Assembly: GCA_937958475.1 (NCBI GenBank)
Contig: CALFXR010000026.1
Span: 1 to 40,966, forward strand
Direction: 5' to 3'
DNA length: 40,966 nt
From: an uncultured Mesorhizobium sp.
GTDB taxonomy: Bacteria > Pseudomonadota > Alphaproteobacteria > Rhizobiales > Rhizobiaceae
The position numbers and the translations under genes were made by a program. Under the pieces are notes generated by a model, which searched no databases, was not told where the DNA came from, and worked only from the letters and a program-made list of their open reading frames with translations. Every line of letters starts with the position of its first letter. Within the stretch, counting starts at the first letter, position 1. Shown here in pieces: positions 31,875 to 40,733 of this stretch.

Positions 31875-32318
31875 GACTCGTAACTCCCGAATACGCACAT
31901 CTGAACACCGAAGCGGCCTCGCCCAGAACGGCCGTCCCGCGCCCGTCGAACGGTTTCGGCGGCGATAGGAAACGAAATCCTAAAGTTTCTCGCCGTTGGT
32001 AACCATTCGTTTACGGGCGTTGTTAATCATATGGGACAGGACTTAAGGGGCGGTAAAAAAACCCGGGTCGGCGGACGATAGGGACGAGGCGAGTCGACAG
32101 AGTCGCTTGTGTCGGTTTCTTAATGTGCCGCTTAAGGTTTTGCTCCTCTTAATTCCCTAGTAGATTCAATATGGTGGATGCACGAGCTAGGAAATCTGAT
32201 ATCGCTTGCAAAGCGGAATTAGATTTTGTTAACCATTCAGTGGCAGCCTCCGATTCAGGCAATCGCTGTCCCGCGCCGCCAGCCCCACGCCGGCGCGAGG
32301 GCAGAGAAGGGGAATGAA
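31875..32318. promoter_or_regulatory. ctrA regulatory region with GANTC and CtrA-like sites
   Basis: This 444-bp AT-richer gap between divergent fliJ-like and ctrA genes holds three GANTC (CcrM methylation) sites: 32091-32095, 32100-32104 and 32163-32167. CtrA-like elements include GTAA-CCATTCG-TTTAC (31999-32014), TTAA pairs at 32120/32132 (8-bp spacer) and 32149, and the half-site TTAACCAT at 32229-32236. In Caulobacter ctrA is autoregulated and sensitive to methylation at such a site. AAGGGG lies 7 nt before the ctrA ATG. Confidence 0.65.
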
Positions 32319-33014
32319 ATGCGCGTTCTGCTGATTGAAGACGACAGTGCAACCGCACAAAGCATCGAATTGATGCTGAAATCGGAGAGCTTCAACGTCT
32401 ACACCACCGACCTCGGGGAGGAAGGGGTCGATCTCGGCAAGCTCTACGACTACGACATCATTCTCCTCGACCTGAACCTCCCGGACATGTCGGGCTACGA
32501 GGTGCTGCGAACACTGCGCCTGTCCAAGGTGAAGACGCCGATCCTGATCCTGTCCGGCATGGCCGGCATAGAGGACAAGGTCCGCGGCCTCGGCTTCGGC
32601 GCCGACGACTACATGACCAAGCCGTTCCACAAGGACGAGCTGGTAGCGCGCATCCACGCCATCGTTCGGCGATCCAAGGGCCATGCCCAGTCGGTCATCG
32701 CCACCGGCGACCTGGTCGTCAACCTCGACGCCAAGACGGTCGAAGTGGCCGGCCAGCGCGTGCATCTGACCGGCAAGGAATACCAGATGCTCGAGCTGCT
32801 CTCGCTGCGCAAGGGCACCACGCTGACCAAGGAAATGTTCCTCAACCATCTCTACGGCGGCATGGACGAGCCGGAACTGAAGATCATCGACGTGTTCATC
32901 TGCAAGCTGCGGAAGAAGCTCGACGCCTCCTCCGGCGGGCAGAACTACATCGAAACGGTCTGGGGACGTGGCTACGTCCTGCGCGAGCCCGAGGATGTGC
33001 GCGCTAGCGCCTGA
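32319..33014 (+). CDS. ctrA: Cell-cycle master response regulator CtrA
   Basis: 231 residues, OmpR-type. Seen: MRVLLIEDDSATAQSIELML at the start, phosphoacceptor D51 in IILLDLNLPDM, K in MTKPFHKDEL, and the DNA-binding domain with LTGKEYQMLELLSLRKG and VWGRGYVLREP. It is almost identical in pattern to CtrA of Caulobacter and Brucella. CtrA phosphate comes from CckA through ChpT, which is encoded 0.6 kb downstream, and controls replication, division and flagellar genes. ATG at 32319 is chosen for the family start; another frame upstream stays open without meaning. Confidence 0.98.
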   Translation: MRVLLIEDDSATAQSIELMLKSESFNVYTTDLGEEGVDLGKLYDYDIILLDLNLPDMSGYEVLRTLRLSKVKTPILILSGMAGIEDKVRGLGFGADDYMTKPFHKDELVARIHAIVRRSKGHAQSVIATGDLVVNLDAKTVEVAGQRVHLTGKEYQMLELLSLRKGTTLTKEMFLNHLYGGMDEPELKIIDVFICKLRKKLDASSGGQNYIETVWGRGYVLREPEDVRASA

Positions 33015-33043
33015 TCGAAATTATTCCGTATATTCAAGCATGT

Positions 33044-33065
33044 CGGCAGGCCTCGCGGCCTGCCG
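33044..33065. terminator. Hairpin between convergent ctrA and receiver gene
   Basis: Perfect 9-bp stem CGGCAGGCC/GGCCTGCCG with loop TCGC in the 69-bp gap. No T-run, but position and symmetry suit a two-way terminator. Confidence 0.6.
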
Positions 33066-33083
33066 TGCCGTGTTCGGCGACGT

Positions 33084-33452
33084 TCAGGCAGCCATGTCGA
33101 GCTGGCGGAACCGCTCGAGGAGTTGCGGGCGGTTGAAGGGCTTGAGGATGTAGCCCTGGGCGCCTGCGCGCTTCGCCCGCATGATCGCGCCGATATCCAC
33201 CTCGATCAGGCTGATGGCGATCTGCGGCCGAATCGGACTCGGGATGGCGCGGACGCGCCGGATGAATTCCTCTGCCGCCATGTCCGGCAGCCCGCCGTCG
33301 ACGACGATGAGGTCGGGCATGTCGTTGTCGCACATGTACAGCGCATCGCTGCCGCTTTCGGCCTCGATGACCAGCACGTCGGGTCCGTTGAGGATGCGCT
33401 TCGCCACCTTCCGGATGACGCTCGAATCGTCGATGAACATGCAGCGCTTCAT
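33084..33452 (-). CDS. Single-domain CheY-like response regulator
   Basis: 122 residues, receiver domain only. Seen: acidic pair D8-D9 in MFIDDSSVIRKVAKRIL, acceptor D52 in LIVVDGGLPDM, and K104 in YILKPFNRPQ. The ATG at 33452 has GGAGAGGG 8 nt upstream. It has no output domain, so it must act by protein contact or as a phosphate sink. It lies between ctrA and chpT; the opening differs from CpdR, so it is not that protein. A role in tuning the CckA-ChpT phosphorelay is inferred from position. Confidence 0.88.
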   Translation of the reverse strand: MKRCMFIDDSSVIRKVAKRILNGPDVLVIEAESGSDALYMCDNDMPDLIVVDGGLPDMAAEEFIRRVRAIPSPIRPQIAISLIEVDIGAIMRAKRAGAQGYILKPFNRPQLLERFRQLDMAA

Positions 33453-33540
33453 GTTTCTTGCCCTCTCCAAAGCCGAAGTGACAGCGCGGGAATAGTCGAG
33501 GGAAAGACTAGGAGGGCGGCGTAAAGAAGCGGAGAACGCG

Positions 33541-33561
33541 GTCGTTAAACTTTAAAACGAC
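33541..33561. repeat. Inverted repeat GTCGTT/AACGAC
   Basis: Arms at 33541-33546 and 33556-33561 flank AAACTTTAA in the chpT-receiver gap. Two TTAA words lie inside. It could be a weak terminator of chpT or a promoter element of the receiver gene. Confidence 0.4.
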
Positions 33562-33613
33562 TTCGGATCGTGGTTTCCGCGCCGTTAAGTCGACAGGCTC
33601 CGGGGGCGCCGCC

Positions 33614-34243
33614 TCAAGCGGCGGAGAGCACGATCTCCTCGGCGGAGGCGTGGATGGAAACCTGCATGCCCGCCTCGCGTGCCAGGAGGAGGGTGTAGTA
33701 GGGTTGCACGCTGTGCGCGTCGATCGGCTCCTCGGGCTTCTTTCCCGAGTGGAGTTCGAGGAATTTCGGCGGAACGCGAACCATCGGTCCCGCAGAGGTC
33801 AGGGTGAATTTCGGCGCCGTCTCGACGTCGTCGAGGGCAACGGTGATCTTGCCGCCGCGCGGGATCGTGCCGATGGAGACGAGGATCAGGTTCAGCAGCA
33901 GCTTGACCTTGTTCTTCGGCAGGAGCGCGCGGCGTCCGATCCAGACGAGATCGGGCTTCTCGTTCTTCACATAGGCGGTGGCGACGGATTCCGCATCGCC
34001 GGTATCGATCATCATGCCTGCGGACCCGGCCGCGCCGAAGGCGATGCGGGCGAACTGGAGGCGCGCGGAAGCGTTCCTCGCGCTCGTCCTGATCAGGTTC
34101 ATGGCGTCTTCGTCGGCGCCGCCCTCGTCGAGCAGTTCCAGCCCGTTGTTGATGGCGCCCACGGGAGAGATGATGTCGTGGCAGATGCGGCTGCACAGCA
34201 GCGCGGCGAGATCCGGAGCGGATAGCGTGAACACGTCTGCCAT
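33614..34243 (-). CDS. chpT: Histidine phosphotransferase ChpT
   Basis: A 209-residue dimeric phosphotransfer protein that passes phosphate from CckA to CtrA and CpdR. Seen: H22 in CSRICHDIISPVGAINNGLE, the phosphorylated helix, then a degenerate kinase-like ATPase fold (KVKLLLNLILV) without nucleotide motifs, as known for ChpT. The ATG at 34243 has GGAG 7 nt upstream. Placement next to ctrA and the eipA-like gene matches Brucella from memory. Confidence 0.93.
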   Translation of the reverse strand: MADVFTLSAPDLAALLCSRICHDIISPVGAINNGLELLDEGGADEDAMNLIRTSARNASARLQFARIAFGAAGSAGMMIDTGDAESVATAYVKNEKPDLVWIGRRALLPKNKVKLLLNLILVSIGTIPRGGKITVALDDVETAPKFTLTSAGPMVRVPPKFLELHSGKKPEEPIDAHSVQPYYTLLLAREAGMQVSIHASAEEIVLSAA

Positions 34244-34580
34244 TGGCGGTCTCCGGAAAGTTCGCGCCGCGGGCCGGCGCGAATCGAGTTCGTTCAGGAC
34301 TTGCTTAGTTACATGCCGGCCGGTTCTCCAGCAAGAAAAGGTCGTGCAATGCAACGCTAAGGGCTTACGAATGGTAATCGGCGGCGAGAAGTATTTCGCC
34401 GGACCGGCAGCGCCCGGTCGCGGATCATGGTCATCGATCCGCCATCATCCTCGACGAATTTAATGGTTGAAGAAGGATTACGGCATAGCGTGCCGCAATC
34501 GCTCGCCGAGCCGACGACAGAAGCGGCCGAGGCGAACCGAGGGTGTCGTCGGGCAGTGCTCCCGTACGGAGACAGGATGC
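34244..34580. promoter_or_regulatory. Divergent chpT-eipA promoter region with CtrA-like half-sites
   Basis: 337-bp gap. On the chpT side the minus strand reads ATTACCATTCGTAAG (34378-34364), sharing ACCATTCGT with the distal ctrA site. On the eipA side ATGGTTGA (34463-34470) is one base from the inverse of TTAACCAT. No gene is visible. GGAGAC lies 7 nt before the eipA ATG. Confidence 0.5.
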
Positions 34581-35162
34581 ATGCTTTTCAAGATTGTTGA
34601 ACGGGGCTTCGCCAGGCTGGTCGCAGCGGCGGTTCTCTCGCTTGCACTCGTGGTCATGGCAACGGCGGGTTCGCGGGCCGAAGGATACACGGCGCAGGAA
34701 ATCGTCGATTCCGGACACCGCTTCTTCGGCGCCACGTCGGGTGGCGTCGCGTCGGTCGTCGAGAAGATCTTCGCCTCCTACGGTCTGCCCAACGGCTATA
34801 TCCTCGGCGAGGAGGGTTCCGGCGCCTTCGTCGGCGGCCTCACCTACGGCGAGGGCACGCTGTACACCAAGAACGCCGGGGACCATCCGGTATTCTGGCA
34901 GGGGCCGTCGCTCGGCTGGGATTTCGGCGGCCAGGGCTCGCGGACCATGATCCTGGTCTACAACCTCGACGACATCTCCGCAGTCTACGATCGCTTCGTC
35001 GGCGTCGCCGGATCCGCCTATGTGATGGCGGGCATCGGCTTCACGGTCCTCAAGCGGGGCAATATCCTGCTGGTGCCGGTGCGCACCGGCGTCGGGGCAC
35101 GGCTCGGCGTCAACGTCGGATACCTCAAGCTGACCCAGAAGCCGACCTGGAATCCGTTCTGA
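34581..35162 (+). CDS. eipA: EipA-like periplasmic envelope protein (DUF1134)
   Basis: A 193-residue secreted protein. Seen: an N-terminal signal segment of about 33 residues (hydrophobic LVAAAVLSLALVVMATAG, then SRA), then the DUF1134 pattern FFGATSGGVASVVEKIF, GYILGEEGSGAFVGGLTYGEG, and GFTVLKRGNILLVPVRTGVG. Brucella EipA is a small periplasmic beta-barrel needed for envelope integrity, and it is reported to be regulated by CtrA. The same neighbourhood (chpT, ctrA) supports orthology. Its molecular role is unknown. Confidence 0.88.
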   Translation: MLFKIVERGFARLVAAAVLSLALVVMATAGSRAEGYTAQEIVDSGHRFFGATSGGVASVVEKIFASYGLPNGYILGEEGSGAFVGGLTYGEGTLYTKNAGDHPVFWQGPSLGWDFGGQGSRTMILVYNLDDISAVYDRFVGVAGSAYVMAGIGFTVLKRGNILLVPVRTGVGARLGVNVGYLKLTQKPTWNPF

Positions 35163-35166
35163 GGCG

Positions 35167-35187
35167 AAGCCGGCCGGCGCCCGGCTT
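35167..35187 (+). terminator. Possible terminator after eipA
   Basis: Stem AAGCCGG/CCGGCTT (35167-35173, 35181-35187) with a 7-nt loop, 4 nt after the stop codon. No T-run beyond TT, so it is a weak candidate. Confidence 0.45.
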
Positions 35188-35288
35188 AACCTTAAGACGC
35201 GGCAGGGGGTGGCCGGGCGAACTCCGCTCTGGATCAGGAGCGTGCCGCTATGGCACATAGGGCGCTTCCGTTGGAGCAGTGATCGCCG

Positions 35289-36530
35289 GTGATCCAGTCC
35301 ATACTTTTCTTCGCGCTCGGCTTCCTGTGCGCCGGCTTCCTGGCGTTGATGGTGGCGCCGGCGGTCTGGCGCCGTGCGGTACGCCTGACGCGCAGGCGCA
35401 TCGAAGCCTCCGTTCCCCTGTCGCTCGGCGAGATCCAGGCGGACAAGGACCGAATCCGCGCCGAGTTCGCCATGTCGACCCGTCGTCTGGAGATGAGCAT
35501 CAAGGGTTTCCGCGAGAAGGCCGCCGCCCAGGTCATCGAGATCAATCGCAACCGCGAGGAACTGAAGCAGCTTGCGGCCGAACGGGGGGAGAAGGATCGG
35601 GCGTTGTCGCAGATCGAGGCCAAGGGCAGCGAACTGCGCGCCGAGCTGCGCATCCGCGAGGACCAGATGCAGCGCCTGGCCGACCGCCTGGCGGAGGCCG
35701 AGCAGAAGCTGGAGCAGAAGGCGCGGGAGCTGGAGAAGCTCGGGCGCATGTACGACGACGCTTCGTTCTCCGCGAGCAATCGGCAGATCGAGCTGGTGGC
35801 GCGCGAATCGGAGGTCGACAAGCTCTCCGGCGACCTGAGTTCCCTGCGCGGCCAGCGCAAGGACGGCGAGAAGCGCTTCACCGAGCTCGGTGCCGAGAAC
35901 AAGACGCTGCGCGAAGCGCTCAAGAGCGAGAAGAAGCGGATCGGCGATCTGGACAAGAAGATCGAACGGCTGATGGCCACAGTCGCGGATCGCGACGAGA
36001 AGCTCGACCGCCGCGAGCGCGAACTGGCGCGGTTGCGCGAACACATGAGCGGTGCGACGCGGGCCGGAAGCGACGTCGAGGCTCAGCTCGGCGAGCTGCA
36101 GATCGAAAAGGCGAAACTCGAGGCGCAGGTGGCGGACCTGACGCTGCAGATGTCGCGCCTCCTCTCCGGGGCCACCGGCGGCGACGTCGAGAAGGCGCTG
36201 GCCAGGATCGACGAGGACCGCGCCCGGCTCGAGGAGCGGCTCGGCCTGCTGACGCGGGAGAACAAGAAGCTGCGCGCCGATCTCGCCGGCTACGAGCGCA
36301 CCGAGTCGGATGACTGGAGCGAGGAGCGGCGCGAGAACGCGCTGTTGCGCGAGCAGATCAACGATCTCGCCGCGGAAGTCATCGCCATGACAGCCGCGCT
36401 TGAGGGGGCCGGCTCGCCGATCGTCAAGGCGCTCGCCGCCGCGCCCGAGAAGACGGCCGACCCGCACGACAAGATCACCAGCCTCGCCGACCGCGTGAAG
36501 GCGTTGCAGAAGGCGGCGTCGGCGGGCTGA
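35289..36530 (+). CDS. Membrane-anchored coiled-coil protein, unknown function
   Basis: A 413-residue protein with one N-terminal membrane segment (about residues 2-24, ILFFALGFLCAGFLALMV) and then a long charged helical region (about 45-370) with strong heptad pattern, rich in Glu, Lys, Arg and Leu. The C-terminal tail is Ala-rich. The start is GTG at 35289, with a distant GGAG; the membrane segment fixes this N-terminus. No enzyme motif is seen. The inside or outside location of the coiled coil is open; positive residues WRRAVRLTRRR after the span favour the cytoplasm. It may be an envelope or division scaffold, but nothing shows this. Confidence 0.82.
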   Translation: MIQSILFFALGFLCAGFLALMVAPAVWRRAVRLTRRRIEASVPLSLGEIQADKDRIRAEFAMSTRRLEMSIKGFREKAAAQVIEINRNREELKQLAAERGEKDRALSQIEAKGSELRAELRIREDQMQRLADRLAEAEQKLEQKARELEKLGRMYDDASFSASNRQIELVARESEVDKLSGDLSSLRGQRKDGEKRFTELGAENKTLREALKSEKKRIGDLDKKIERLMATVADRDEKLDRRERELARLREHMSGATRAGSDVEAQLGELQIEKAKLEAQVADLTLQMSRLLSGATGGDVEKALARIDEDRARLEERLGLLTRENKKLRADLAGYERTESDDWSEERRENALLREQINDLAAEVIAMTAALEGAGSPIVKALAAAPEKTADPHDKITSLADRVKALQKAASAG

Positions 36531-36538
36531 CGCTCCTT

Positions 36539-36556
36539 GCCGCGCCGCGGCGCGGC
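36539..36556. terminator. 18-bp perfect palindrome between convergent genes
   Basis: GCCGCGCCG/CGGCGCGGC with no spacer, in the gap between the coiled-coil gene and the convergent methyltransferase gene. It is hairpin-forming but has no T-run; a two-way terminator is the simplest reading. Confidence 0.45.
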
Positions 36557-36581
36557 TGAAACGGCCGTCGCGGAACTCGCC

Positions 36582-37421
<840 letters not shown>

Positions 37422-37472
37422 GTCCGTCGACGTGGTGGCATGCGCGCAGCGATCGGGCAAGCGGGCCCGGTG

Positions 37473-37808
37473 CTACTGGTCGAGTTCGGCGGGTTCCCGT
37501 CGCGCATCGGCGTTGACGCGATTGAAGTTCGCGTCGAGCGCCTGGAAGAGCACGCGCACCGCCTCCGAGTTGCAGGAGTAGTAGATCGTCTGGCGGTCGC
37601 GCCGGGTCTCCACCAGCCCCAGGTTGCGCAGTTTGGCCAGATGCTGCGACAGAGCCGACTGGCTCAAACCGACTTTCTTGGCGATCGCGCCGACGGACAG
37701 CTCCCCCTCCAGGAGATGGCCGATGATCACAAGCCGCTTCCCGTTGCCCAGCAGCGTCAGCAACTCGGCCACCCCATCGGCGTTCTCGATTATCTTCTTC
37801 GCAAACAT
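37473..37808 (-). CDS. ArsR-family regulator (NolR-like)
   Basis: A 111-residue winged-helix repressor. Seen: the helix-turn-helix region GAIAKKVGLSQSALSQHLAKL (residues 40-60), then LVETRRDRQTIYYSC. The pattern resembles NolR/BigR proteins of rhizobia. It lacks the metal-binding CxC of ArsR and has a single cysteine (C79), so metal sensing is unlikely; a redox role with one cysteine would be weak. It lies upstream of the methyltransferase gene with an AT-rich promoter stretch before it. Confidence 0.88.
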   Translation of the reverse strand: MFAKKIIENADGVAELLTLLGNGKRLVIIGHLLEGELSVGAIAKKVGLSQSALSQHLAKLRNLGLVETRRDRQTIYYSCNSEAVRVLFQALDANFNRVNADARREPAELDQ

Positions 37809-37971
37809 GTAACCCCGATTTTCTTACGTTAAAGCCGCCGTCATGGGGGCGATGACGTCGGCCTCCCTCAGTAGAGCGATTGTCGTACGATGGATGACCA
37901 TTTCAATGTACGGTATCGGAAAGACAAAGCGCAAGTCCTCAACCCACGCGCGCGATCAAGTTGCACAACTC
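37809..37971. promoter_or_regulatory. Promoter region of the arsR gene
   Basis: 163 bp between two leftward genes, with AT-rich DNA near 37809-37830 and 37890-37930. No gene is seen; the arsR promoter must lie here, but I cannot fix its boxes. Confidence 0.35.
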
Positions 37972-38748
37972 TCATTTGCGGTCGGCGAGCGCGGACCGGC
38001 CGGCCTTGACCAGATCGACGAGGGCGGCGCGCAGCTCAGCGGCCGAAGAAAGCGGCCGCGGAAAGAAGACCCGGCGCGCCTCGTCGCCATTTGCGATGTC
38101 GACGCCGTCGGCATCCAGGCCGATGATGTACCACCCATCGTTGCGGGCGCCGGCGTAGGCGCGAGCATAGACGTCGACCGCGTCGCGATGGTCATCGTTC
38201 ATATGGACTATGGCCGACTGCTCGGACGCGGCGAGGCCGGCGGTTGCATCGCTTTCGGTGAGCAGGTCGGCGCGGGTCAGGGCATAGGCCTTGCCGAAGC
38301 CGCCGTTCAGGCTCGCCTTCAGCGGATCGAGGCGGAAGAAGGCGAAGTCGGGAAAGCCGACATAGAGCTTCGCCTTCGGATGCCGGTTGAGATAGCGGCG
38401 CTCCGCGCGCGCGTGGTCTTCGCTGCCGCGCTCCAGCCTGGCGGCGCGACAGGACAGCGTGATTCGCGGATGGGCGAGGGGATCGCCCTTGCCGGGCTCG
38501 CCGAGGAGCAGCGAGCAGCGCGCGTCGGCGAGTAGCCCGGCGGTATGGCCCGACAGTCCCGAGACGAGGATCAGCGGCGTGCCGTCGAGATCGGTGGCGA
38601 CGGCGACGCGGCTCGCCTGCGGCGAGCCGTCGCCCGGGTCGAGCACGGCGAGCGCGCCGAAGCGGGCGCTACGCACGAGCGTCCGCGCCAGACGGATCGC
38701 GTCGGCGTCGGTCTCGCGAATGACGTCCTTCTTGCGAGCCTGCTCCAC
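37972..38748 (-). CDS. HugZ-like pyridoxamine oxidase-fold protein with DUF2470
   Basis: A 258-residue protein with an N-terminal split-barrel flavin/heme-binding domain (about 1-150, including FGALAVLDP and GSPQASRVAVATD) and a C-terminal DUF2470 domain (about 165-250, with IVHMNDDHRDAVDVYARAYAG). HugZ members bind heme and some degrade it. The GTG at 38748 is preferred: GGAGG is 5 nt upstream, which itself overlaps an apparent TTG start at 38760. The C-terminal histidine that holds heme in H. pylori HugZ cannot be recognised here, so heme breakdown is uncertain. It follows the CoA-racemase gene by about 30 nt. Confidence 0.85.
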   Translation of the reverse strand: MEQARKKDVIRETDADAIRLARTLVRSARFGALAVLDPGDGSPQASRVAVATDLDGTPLILVSGLSGHTAGLLADARCSLLLGEPGKGDPLAHPRITLSCRAARLERGSEDHARAERRYLNRHPKAKLYVGFPDFAFFRLDPLKASLNGGFGKAYALTRADLLTESDATAGLAASEQSAIVHMNDDHRDAVDVYARAYAGARNDGWYIIGLDADGVDIANGDEARRVFFPRPLSSAAELRAALVDLVKAGRSALADRK

Positions 38749-38780
38749 CGCGTCCTCCAAACCTGATTGATCGACTCCGC

Positions 38781-39941
38781 TTATGCCCCGACGACGGCGT
38801 CGCTGACAAGGGCTTCCGTTTCATCGCCGCCGATGCCGAAGCCGGCGAGGAGCGCCGTGAGCTCGGCCGGGGCGGCAGCCGGCCCGGCGACGCTCGCCGG
38901 CGTCGCCGAAAAGCGCGGGGCAGGGCGCGGCCGCGTCATCCGCCCGATCTCGGCATGGACGCTGCGGGCCCGATTATGCGGATGCCTCACGGCTTCGGCG
39001 AGCGAAAGCACCGGCGCCACGCAGGCGTCGGTCGGCGCGAACAGTTCGGCCCATTCGTCGCGCGGCCGCTCGGCGATGCGGGCCTCGATGGCGGCGCGCA
39101 GCTCCGGCCAGGAGCGCGGATCGTACTGGCGGGCGAGGAAGCCGGCGTCGAGCGGCAGCAGGCGGACGAATTCGGCGAAGAACTGCGGCTCCAGGCAGGC
39201 GACGGCGACATGGCGGCCGTCGGCGGCGGTGTAGACGTCGTAGAAGGGGGCGCCGCCGTCGAGCAGGTTGACGCCGCGGCTGTCCTTCCAGAAGCCCGAG
39301 GCCATGTAGGAGAAGGTCGGCGCCATCAGCATCGAGGCGCCGTCGACCATCGCCGCGTCGACGACCTGGCCGCGGCCGTCGATGCCCCGCGAGACCAGGG
39401 CGGCGAGCACGCCTGCAACCAGGAACATGGTGCCGCCGCCATAGTCGGCGACAAGGTTGAGCGGGATGGCCGGGCGGCCGTCCTTCGGGCCGATGGCGTG
39501 CAGCGCCCCGGTCAATGCCAGATAGGTCAGGTCGTGGCCGGCGCGGTCGGCGAGCGGCCCGTCCTGGCCGAAGCCGGTCATGCGGCCGTAGACCAGGCGC
39601 GGATTGCGCTCGAGGCAGGGCTGCGGACCGAGCCCGAGCCGTTCCATGACACCGGGGCGAAAGCCCTCGACCAGCACGTCGGCCTTCGCGACGAGGCGCA
39701 GCATCAAGGCGACGCCCTCGGGCCGCTTCAGGTCGACCTTGATCGTCGTGCGGCCGTGCAGCGACAGGTCGACGTCCGCCGCCAGCGGCAGGAAGCCGGC
39801 GCCGGCCTTGAGGCGCTCGACGCGGATGACGCGGGCGCCGTACTCGGCGAGCATCAGGGCGGCGAGCGGCACCGGGCCGATGCCGGCCATCTCGATGACG
39901 GTGAGGCCGGAAAGCGGCCCGGATCTTGCCGCGGCGGTCAT
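38781..39941 (-). CDS. Alpha-methylacyl-CoA racemase (CaiB/BaiF family)
   Basis: A 386-residue CoA-dependent enzyme of the type III CoA-transferase fold. Seen: SGLTVIEMAGIGPVPLAAL at the start, VEGFRPGVMERLGLGP, and GFGQDGPLADRAGHDLTYLA. The catalytic residues of mycobacterial alpha-methylacyl-CoA racemase, His126, Asp156 and Glu241, align at a constant offset with H136, D166 and E251, so a racemase is more likely than a transferase. It inverts the 2-methyl centre of branched acyl-CoAs before beta-oxidation. It lies 30 nt after the HSD10-type gene. Confidence 0.9.
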   Translation of the reverse strand: MTAAARSGPLSGLTVIEMAGIGPVPLAALMLAEYGARVIRVERLKAGAGFLPLAADVDLSLHGRTTIKVDLKRPEGVALMLRLVAKADVLVEGFRPGVMERLGLGPQPCLERNPRLVYGRMTGFGQDGPLADRAGHDLTYLALTGALHAIGPKDGRPAIPLNLVADYGGGTMFLVAGVLAALVSRGIDGRGQVVDAAMVDGASMLMAPTFSYMASGFWKDSRGVNLLDGGAPFYDVYTAADGRHVAVACLEPQFFAEFVRLLPLDAGFLARQYDPRSWPELRAAIEARIAERPRDEWAELFAPTDACVAPVLSLAEAVRHPHNRARSVHAEIGRMTRPRPAPRFSATPASVAGPAAAPAELTALLAGFGIGGDETEALVSDAVVGA

Positions 39942-39971
39942 GGCGTCAGTCTTCGGCCTTTCCGCCCGCGG

Positions 39972-40733
39972 TCACTTCGGCGCCATGCGGATGGCGCCGT
40001 CGAGGCGGATGGTCTCGCCGTTGAGCATCTGGTTCTCGACGATGTGGCAGGCGAGCGCTCCGTATTCCGACGGCTCGCCGAGGCGCGACGGGAACGGCAC
40101 CTGCTGGCCGAGCGACCTCTGCGCCTCTTCCGGCAGGCCGGCGAGCATCGGCGTCTTGAAGATGCCCGGCGCGATGGTGCAGACGCGGATGCCGGCGCGC
40201 GACAGGTCGCGGGCGACCGGCAGGGTCATGCCGACGACGCCGCCCTTGGACGACGCATAGGCGGCCTGGCCGATCTGGCCGTCATAGGCGGCGACCGAGG
40301 CGGTGTTGACGATGACGCCGCGCTCGCCGCCTTCCAGCGGGTCGAGCTTCTCGCAGCGCGTCGCGAACAGGCGGATCATGTTGAAGGTGCCGACGAGGTT
40401 CACCTCGATGACCTTGCGGTAGAGGTCGAGCGGGTGGGCGCCCTCCTTGCCGGTGGTCTTCATGGCGATGGCGATGCCGGCGCAGTTGACCAGGATGCGT
40501 GCCGGGCCGAGCTTCTCGGCTGCTTCCGCGACCGCGGCCTCGCCATTGTCGGCGCTCGACACGTCGCAGCGGATCGCCACGCCGCCGATCTCGGCGGCGA
40601 CGCGCTCGGCGTTCTTCATGCCGACGTCGAAGATCGCGACCTTCGCGCCCTTCGCCGCAAGCGCCCGCGCCGTGGCCTCGCCGAGACCCGAGCCGCCGCC
40701 CGTCACGATCGCCGTCACGCCCGATGGGTTCAT
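39972..40733 (-). CDS. HSD10-type short-chain dehydrogenase (3-hydroxyacyl-CoA dehydrogenase type II)
   Basis: A 253-residue SDR. Seen: cofactor motif TGGGSGLGEATA (residues 11-22), D36 at the end of the second strand favouring NAD, NCAGIA, and the catalytic S146, Y159, K163 in NTASVAAYDGQIGQAAYASS followed by KGG. The Ser-Tyr stretch is a hallmark of HSD10 and branched 2-methyl-3-hydroxyacyl-CoA dehydrogenases. GGAGGA lies 7 nt before the ATG at 40733. With the racemase downstream it suggests branched fatty acid or isoleucine-type breakdown. Confidence 0.93.
   Translation of the reverse strand: MNPSGVTAIVTGGGSGLGEATARALAAKGAKVAIFDVGMKNAERVAAEIGGVAIRCDVSSADNGEAAVAEAAEKLGPARILVNCAGIAIAMKTTGKEGAHPLDLYRKVIEVNLVGTFNMIRLFATRCEKLDPLEGGERGVIVNTASVAAYDGQIGQAAYASSKGGVVGMTLPVARDLSRAGIRVCTIAPGIFKTPMLAGLPEEAQRSLGQQVPFPSRLGEPSEYGALACHIVENQMLNGETIRLDGAIRMAPK

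Noticed and set aside
34431..36467. 678-codon leftward frame opposite eipA and the coiled-coil gene
   Set aside because: Opposite strand has a signal peptide, DUF1134 motifs and a membrane segment; the long frame is low-complexity.
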